Of a DNA stretch of 64,000 bases, positions 59,603 through 64,000 are shown piece after piece. The DNA is from an uncultured Eisenbergiella sp. Lineage in GTDB: Bacteria; Bacillota; Clostridia; Lachnospirales; Lachnospiraceae. The stretch is taken from positions 1-64,000 of the forward strand of contig CANQFM010000001.1 of assembly GCA_947598825.1 (NCBI GenBank), read 5' to 3'. Within the stretch, counting starts at the first letter, position 1, and every line of letters begins with the position of its first letter. Both the position numbers and the translations under genes were made by a program. A model generated the notes under the pieces. The model had not been told where the DNA came from and did not search any database. It saw only the letters and a program-made list of their open reading frames with translations.

Positions 59603-62131
59603 TTATGCAGTGTCATCCGATGTTTCCATCGTTTCCGCCCAGGATGCTTCTGGTTCCTCTTCCGTTTCCTCCGTCGGCTGCTCTGCCTCCGTTTCCGGCG
59701 GAACATTTTCCGTCGCGGTTTCCGGCAACAAGCTTTCTTCCTGCTCTGCGCCGGTTTCCGACCCGGCAGTTTCCGGCACTTCCTGCGCGGCGGCTTCCTG
59801 CTCAACAGTTTCCGGCGCATCCTGCGCAGCGGTTTCCTGTTTTGTTTCTTGCTGCGTCTCACGACCCGATTCGATTGGATCGGCGTCCCCGGCGGTACTC
59901 TCCTGGAGTTGTTTTTGGGCCAATTCTTCCTGACGCTTTCTCTCCATTTCCTGCGCAACCGCTTCCGGCGCCCGCGGAGGTTTTTCCGCTTCAGATGTCT
60001 GCGCTACAGAAGCTACGACCTGGGTACCCGGAGTTTTATCGACCGTCCGTAATTTTTCCAAAGCCGCGCTTTCTACCGCCTCGCGGTTATAGACGATCGT
60101 AGCCCCGATGATCTGCCCTTCTGCCAGCCCGCAGGCCGCTGCATATCCGTCCGCCACTCCTTCGTCCTTATCGCAGTCTAATACCTGTCTGGAAGCGTTG
60201 AGCGGCTGATCTTCACAGTCATAAAACCAGCCCCAGTAAGGCTCGATTCCGGCCCAGTCTACCCACTCCGGGTGGCCAGGGCAGGAATCCGAATGGCTAT
60301 GATAAGATTCCTCTCGGTAACAGCCCGCCTCTTTCGAATGCACATGATTGACCTGGACCGTGTAGCAGCCGCCCTGTTTGGCGCTCACCTCAGCGTGGGG
60401 ATATTCCCCTGCACCGTTCACATGATAGTGGTACTCATAGGTGATAGATCCCGGAATCTCCTGAACACCGATCACGACTTTCTGGTCAATGCGCAGTATG
60501 GCGTCCCTGATCTCCGCAAACGTCGCGTTCTCGTTTACGGAAACGGCCTTTGTGAGCAATGCGGACGCCAGTCCTTTCTTACCACTACTCACAGATGTAA
60601 AAACCTGGTTAAGATCCTGTTTCAATTCCTGTTTCACCTGATCGATATAGGATTTGATCGATTCGCTGTTGGAACCGGATTGAATATTGACATCCCCCAA
60701 ATGCTTGACAATCGTCTGCTGCAACTTTTCAAAGCTGGCCTGCAGGCTCTTCGTCAGTCCGTCCATGCCCTGGTTCATGCCGTTTACGCTGCCGGACAGT
60801 TTTTCATCCAGTCCGCCAAGGGCGTTTTGCAGCCCGCTGACGCTGTCCCCGATCTGACCCACGCTGGAATTTACGTTTTCCCCCAGCTTGCTCATACCGG
60901 AATCCATATTCTCTCCCAGCTTGTCCATACCGGAGTTCATATCTTCTCCTAATTTGTTCATGCCGGAATTCATATCCTCTCCCAGTTTATCCATGCCGGA
61001 ATTCATGTTTTCCTCCAGCCTGCTCATGCCAGAATCCATATTCTCTCCCAGCTTGTCCATACCGGAGTTCATATCTTCTCCTAACTTGTTCATGCCGGAG
61101 TTCATATCTTCTCCTAATTTGTTCATGCCGGAATTCATGTCCTCTCCCAGCTTGCTCATCCCGGAATTCATATCCTCTCCCAGCTTATTCATGCCAGAAC
61201 TGACATTCTCATCCAGGCTCTTTACGTCGGCCTGCAGGCTGTCAATGCCGGATTCCAGTCCGCTCACTCCCTCCGACAGTTCCTGCAGCCGTCCCTGCAG
61301 CATTTGATCCATTTTATCCAGTTTTGCCTGGTATTCCGTGGAAAATTTTTCCATGGAGTCCATAATCTGAGCCACATCGGATTCCAACAGGCGTTTCAGA
61401 TTATTCTCCACACTGGATAAACGGGTCAGGATCTCGCTGTCGCGCCCGGCGCCGCTGTCGCTCAACTGCAAAAGCAAAGATCTTAAGCTCTCATGGGTTT
61501 GGTTCAGATTACTTCCAATCCCGTCAACATACTGCCGAACCTCTAAAACAGACTGCTCTACTTTGCGGATTTCTTCAACAGATTTTGCCGCATCCTGCTG
61601 CGACGCTACCTCCTGTTCCTCCATCGTCCGCATCATTTCCTCGATCTTCTTCAATGTCTCCCGGATCTGTCCCTGTACGCTGTTCATACTGGTTTTGAGA
61701 TCCTGGATCTGCGTGGTGGTCCGCTTGTCCAGCTCCGTGACCTGTTCCGTCATGCCGGCGGCGTTTTCCGTCAGCCTGCGCTGCGTCGTTTCCACCTCCA
61801 GAAGAGAATTTTGCCGCTCCATCAACTGTGCGGTGACCTCGTTGAGCTTTTCCTGATTCTCCGCGATGCTGCCGTCCAGCTTTTCCAGATAGGCGGATGC
61901 CGTCTGCATTTCTTCCTGCATCCGGTCTTTTAAATTTTGCTGCAATTCTTCCATGGACGCGCTCTGCTGCGTCTTCCCGCCTAGCGCCCATTTAACGCCG
62001 GCAAAAAGCAGGATGACCGCAATGGCCGCGACGGCGATGCAGACAGCGGTTACCTTCCGCTGGGCCGCTCTGTCTCTTTCTCTTTTTTCTTCCGTATCAG
62101 CACGGAAGTTTTTTGAATTCATAGATTTCAT
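59603..62131 (-). CDS. Large membrane-anchored coiled-coil repeat protein with Cys/His-rich domain, unknown
   Basis: 842 residues with a clear order of parts. A charged cytoplasmic N-terminus (1-27) precedes one membrane helix (about 28-48), then coiled coil (about 55-305). Residues 308-430 hold eleven 11-residue units of the type DMNSGMNKLGE. A linker (430-555) leads to a domain rich in Cys, His, Tyr and Trp (about 560-675; HYHVNGAGEYPHAEV, GGCYTVQVNHVHSKEAGCY, HSHSDSCPGHPEW, DCDKDEG). The tail (about 710-842) is low-complexity, Glu/Gln/Thr/Ala-rich. The Cys/His domain may bind metal. GGAGGAGG lies 8 bases before the ATG; the promoter is at 62378-62406. I recognise no function; a surface spacer or sensor is possible. 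Confidence 0.8.
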   Translation of the reverse strand: MKSMNSKNFRADTEEKRERDRAAQRKVTAVCIAVAAIAVILLFAGVKWALGGKTQQSASMEELQQNLKDRMQEEMQTASAYLEKLDGSIAENQEKLNEVTAQLMERQNSLLEVETTQRRLTENAAGMTEQVTELDKRTTTQIQDLKTSMNSVQGQIRETLKKIEEMMRTMEEQEVASQQDAAKSVEEIRKVEQSVLEVRQYVDGIGSNLNQTHESLRSLLLQLSDSGAGRDSEILTRLSSVENNLKRLLESDVAQIMDSMEKFSTEYQAKLDKMDQMLQGRLQELSEGVSGLESGIDSLQADVKSLDENVSSGMNKLGEDMNSGMSKLGEDMNSGMNKLGEDMNSGMNKLGEDMNSGMDKLGENMDSGMSRLEENMNSGMDKLGEDMNSGMNKLGEDMNSGMDKLGENMDSGMSKLGENVNSSVGQIGDSVSGLQNALGGLDEKLSGSVNGMNQGMDGLTKSLQASFEKLQQTIVKHLGDVNIQSGSNSESIKSYIDQVKQELKQDLNQVFTSVSSGKKGLASALLTKAVSVNENATFAEIRDAILRIDQKVVIGVQEIPGSITYEYHYHVNGAGEYPHAEVSAKQGGCYTVQVNHVHSKEAGCYREESYHSHSDSCPGHPEWVDWAGIEPYWGWFYDCEDQPLNASRQVLDCDKDEGVADGYAAACGLAEGQIIGATIVYNREAVESAALEKLRTVDKTPGTQVVASVAQTSEAEKPPRAPEAVAQEMERKRQEELAQKQLQESTAGDADPIESGRETQQETKQETAAQDAPETVEQEAAAQEVPETAGSETGAEQEESLLPETATENVPPETEAEQPTEETEEEPEASWAETMETSDDTA
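60842..61210 (-). repeat. 33-bp tandem repeat array inside the repeat-protein gene
   Basis: Eleven in-frame units of 33 bp, each encoding 11 residues of the type (D/N)MNSGM(N/D/S)KLGE. Several neighbouring units are nearly identical at the DNA level, so copy number could change by slippage or recombination without breaking the frame. The periodicity of 11 residues (a hendecad) fits a right-handed coiled coil. Confidence 0.85.
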
Positions 62132-62377
62132 GGGGCTTTCCTCCTCCCATTACCGTTTGTCCGACATTGCCTGCTGAATGTTTTGGCGAGAATTGTCGAA
62201 CGAAATGTCGTGCAACAAAGGGCGGATTTTCAGGACCGTCTCTGACTCTGTTTGCACGCAAAGAAAGCGCACGTTTCATGCCTCACCTCTTACTGAAAGA
62301 TAAAGGGATCTCACACGATCTGCTGAATCGACTGTGAAAAAACAGAATAGATATCCGAGAATTTCTGATGTGTCTGC

Positions 62378-62406
62378 ATCTTATCACAAGGGGCTGATAA
62401 CGTCAA
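62378..62406 (-). promoter_or_regulatory. Repeat-protein promoter, TTGACG-N17-TAAGAT
   Basis: On the minus strand TTGACG (62406-62401) and TAAGAT (62383-62378) are 17 bases apart. The -35 lies inside the last codons of the SGNH gene. The leader is long (about 240 bases) and holds no recognised riboswitch. Confidence 0.7.
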
Positions 62407-63565
62407 GCCCTTTTTCGGTTTTCTTTTTCCCCCTTTCCTCCCTCCAAAAAGGACCGGCGCCGTTTTGTGCCGGCGCCGGCCGCTCTTCTCTTACGATCCC
62501 GTGCTGTAAAAGATACTCCTCCCACAGCGGATAGTGTTTTGCTTTCAAATGGATCTGATCGTAGGTCCATCCTTCAAAAAGATTCCCGTTTTCATCGCAG
62601 ACAGCCTCATTGACGTCCAGATAAAAAATGTTTCTGTCGTCCGCCAGCGTCTGGAGTTCCACATTGCGCACTTCAATGTTGAAGTTGTTAAAGATCGGAT
62701 CCGAGGCGTTTTTCTGCTCCGCCACATGCATGATCGACTGCACGAAAATGATCGCGTCCGGCTGCATCTGGCGGATCTTCATTACCGCGCTGGCATATTC
62801 CTCAAAAAAATATTCCGGCGTCCCGGTTCCCATCTCGTTGATCCCCAGCATCAGGTAGATCTTTCCGAACCGATGCTCCCCCAGCGCCTGTTCCAGAGTC
62901 TTTTTTTCCCCATCCTCCCGGATGAAAGCCTTGGAACGCTTGAACAGATCAAAGATCGTAAGAGACGTCTGACAGTAAAACGTGGCGTGTTCCGAAATCT
63001 GGCTATATGTCATCAGCCCCTTTGTCCGGGAATCCCCGATGAACAGCGCGTCGTCCATATAGGAGAGATCTACCTGGGAAAAATCGTATTTTATGTCTTC
63101 TTCGAGGTCCTGCTCCGGAACGCTCTCCTCCTGTGCAATGCCGTCTCCCTGTGAGACGCCCTCTTTTTCCGGATGAGCCTGGGCAGCCGCCCCGGTTTCT
63201 TCCTGCATCCTCTCCGAAACCTCCGCCTGAACAGTTGCTTCCTGCTCTGCCAGCGTTTCGGCAGAACGGGAAGATGTCTGTTCTTTCAGCGTTTCGACCG
63301 TCTGAGAAAAAAACTGCTCCCCATCCTTTTGCTCCTGATTTTCTGCGGGCTGCGCCATCACCATCTGCGCTGCTTCCTGTTGCGCCGTCCATGGATAGAT
63401 GCCGTCTTTCGCCCCCAAAAAAAGCACGGACAATATCGGCCTTTGCAGGCTGTCCTGCTCATAGGCCCCGTAAACGCCCTGCCGGTTGGCAAACGCAATG
63501 CCGGTCAATATCAGTCCGCTGACCGCCAACAGTAAAAGCAGCGGGCATGTTTTCCACCATTTCAT
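62384..63565 (-). CDS. SGNH-hydrolase-fold membrane-anchored protein (DltD/AlgX/PatB role)
   Basis: 393 residues: a signal anchor (about 5-27), a Gln/Glu-rich linker (60-155) and an SGNH domain. The catalytic serine S179 lies in LFIGDSRTKG, the family N in GINEMG, and D336/H339 in YDQIHLK. Next to an MBOAT gene, such proteins usually complete acyl transfer onto an exported polymer. The last 20 or so codons lie beyond an intrinsic-terminator-like hairpin (62446-62479). GGAGAG precedes the ATG. Confidence 0.88.
   Translation of the reverse strand: MKWWKTCPLLLLLAVSGLILTGIAFANRQGVYGAYEQDSLQRPILSVLFLGAKDGIYPWTAQQEAAQMVMAQPAENQEQKDGEQFFSQTVETLKEQTSSRSAETLAEQEATVQAEVSERMQEETGAAAQAHPEKEGVSQGDGIAQEESVPEQDLEEDIKYDFSQVDLSYMDDALFIGDSRTKGLMTYSQISEHATFYCQTSLTIFDLFKRSKAFIREDGEKKTLEQALGEHRFGKIYLMLGINEMGTGTPEYFFEEYASAVMKIRQMQPDAIIFVQSIMHVAEQKNASDPIFNNFNIEVRNVELQTLADDRNIFYLDVNEAVCDENGNLFEGWTYDQIHLKAKHYPLWEEYLLQHGIVREERPAPAQNGAGPFWREERGKKKTEKGLDVISPL
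62446..62479 (-). terminator. Terminator-like hairpin inside the SGNH coding region
   Basis: CCGGCGCCG (62454-62462) and CGGCGCCGG (62471-62479) form a 9-bp stem with an 8-base loop; on the minus strand TCCTTTTT follows. It sits about 60 bases before the SGNH stop codon. Confidence 0.6.
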
Positions 63566-63582
63566 CCTGTGTCTCTCCTGCC

Positions 63583-64000
63583 TTAAAAGTTTGCATACAT
63601 AAAAGGGTTATGCGCCGCGTTGGTCAACTGATACACCGAGATCCAGAACAGGACCGCCAGAAGCACGACCACGGGCGCGCTGGAGCGCCTGTCCTCGATC
63701 CGCCGTCCCACCGCCGGAACAGCGCACAGGACGGCAACCGCCAGCGTTGGGGCAAAAACGGACAGCTCCTCCATAAAATCCCCCGGATTGACAGACGATG
63801 GCGCCGCCCCCAAAAAGGGGAACAGCCGCCCAAAATAAACGCCGATCTCCGCCAGGGAAGGCACCGCGAAAACGATCCAGGTCAACGGGATCACAAAAAG
63901 CACATACAGATGGGACAAAAAGGCATGTTGTTCCAGGAAACGCCCCAACCACAGCTTTTCCGTCACCACCAGTGCCCCCAAAAGCAGCCCCCACAGGAGA
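63583..64000 (-). CDS. MBOAT-family O-acyltransferase (5' part outside window)
   Basis: C-terminal 138 residues of a polytopic membrane protein. The visible part begins LLWGLLLGALVVTEK, the segment that follows the conserved WHG-type motif in AlgI/DltB/PatA relatives, and continues with several helices (LYVLFVIPLTWIVFAVPSL). The catalytic histidine motif would be upstream of base 64000. MBOAT proteins move acyl groups (often acetyl) across the membrane onto polysaccharide or teichoic acid. It ends 18 bases before the SGNH gene, its likely partner. Confidence 0.88.
   Translation of the reverse strand, partial: LLWGLLLGALVVTEKLWLGRFLEQHAFLSHLYVLFVIPLTWIVFAVPSLAEIGVYFGRLFPFLGAAPSSVNPGDFMEELSVFAPTLAVAVLCAVPAVGRRIEDRRSSAPVVVLLAVLFWISVYQLTNAAHNPFMYANF

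Noticed and set aside
60842..61210. CRISPR-like array of 33-bp repeats
   Set aside because: There are no spacers: units are contiguous, in frame and encode 11-residue repeats, and no cas genes are present.
62097..62279. 60-codon frame in the long leader of the repeat-protein gene
   Set aside because: GAGGTGAGG lies near its ATG but too close, and the frame overlaps the start of the 842-residue protein. It could be a leader peptide, but there is no other support.
63940..64000. MBOAT enzyme lacking its catalytic histidine (WGLLLG)
   Set aside because: The histidine normally lies in a WHG-type motif upstream of this seg­ment, outside the window, so nothing can be concluded.

Overview
The window looks like a chromosomal segment of a GC-rich anaerobic member of Clostridia, most likely Lachnospiraceae. 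The evidence is the family content: an Rnf complex in the clostridial order C-D-G-E-A-B, biotin-dependent sodium-pump decarboxylase genes, a PHP-type capsule phosphatase, sporulation or cell-wall hydrolase families, a GGGtGRT protein beside an Fe-S scaffold, and strong Shine-Dalgarno sites. I name no species. Almost everything is dense protein-coding sequence, mostly on the minus strand. I saw no rRNA, tRNA, insertion sequence, prophage or CRISPR array.

Layout. 1-2.3 kb: the promoter-proximal end of an exopolysaccharide locus (cpsB-cpsC-cpsD), driven by a consensus promoter with an inverted repeat inside its spacer. 2.3-2.7 kb: an intergenic region with a candidate 34-residue gene, direct repeats and terminators. 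2.7-10 kb: central metabolism (PEP carboxykinase, M24 aminopeptidase, deoxyribose-phosphate aldolase, citrate synthase, threonine synthase). 10-13 kb: a SleB-like hydrolase, an unknown secreted protein and an Fe-S aldo/keto reductase. 13-18 kb: the Rnf operon. 18-24 kb: a YprB-like nuclease facing an operon of RpiR-type regulator, HI0933-type flavoprotein, cmk, ispH and rpsA. 24-29.8 kb: a five-gene sodium decarboxylase or transcarboxylase operon. 29.8-37 kb: two D,D-carboxypeptidases, scpA/scpB, a phosphoesterase, a choline-binding-repeat lysozyme with an Ala/Gln-rich tail, and rpsU. 37-44 kb: alaS, degV, rarA, pepF. 44-47 kb: a more AT-rich accessory stretch with a lipoprotein, a small membrane protein, an AlkX/YcaQ-like protein and a type I toxin-antitoxin module. 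47-52 kb: the GGGtGRT/Fe-S scaffold pair and a TrpXYZ-type ABC transporter. 52-58 kb: argH-asd-topB-acyltransferase-like operon. 58-59.5 kb: an ABC transporter lacking a binding protein. 59.6-64 kb: a large membrane-anchored repeat protein behind an SGNH protein and an MBOAT acyltransferase.

How the genes fit together. Rnf (ferredoxin:NAD+ oxidoreductase) and the decarboxylase both pump cations, and together with PEP carboxykinase they suggest an energy economy based on C4 acids and an ion gradient, probably sodium. Much of the rest is envelope work: polysaccharide export control, peptidoglycan trimming and O-acylation.

The least expected items are the convergent toxin/antitoxin RNA pair at 46.8-47.2 kb, the operator arrangement at the cps promoter, the 842-residue protein with eleven 11-residue repeats and a Cys/His-rich domain, and the hybrid decarboxylase operon that carries two different carboxyltransferase subunits.
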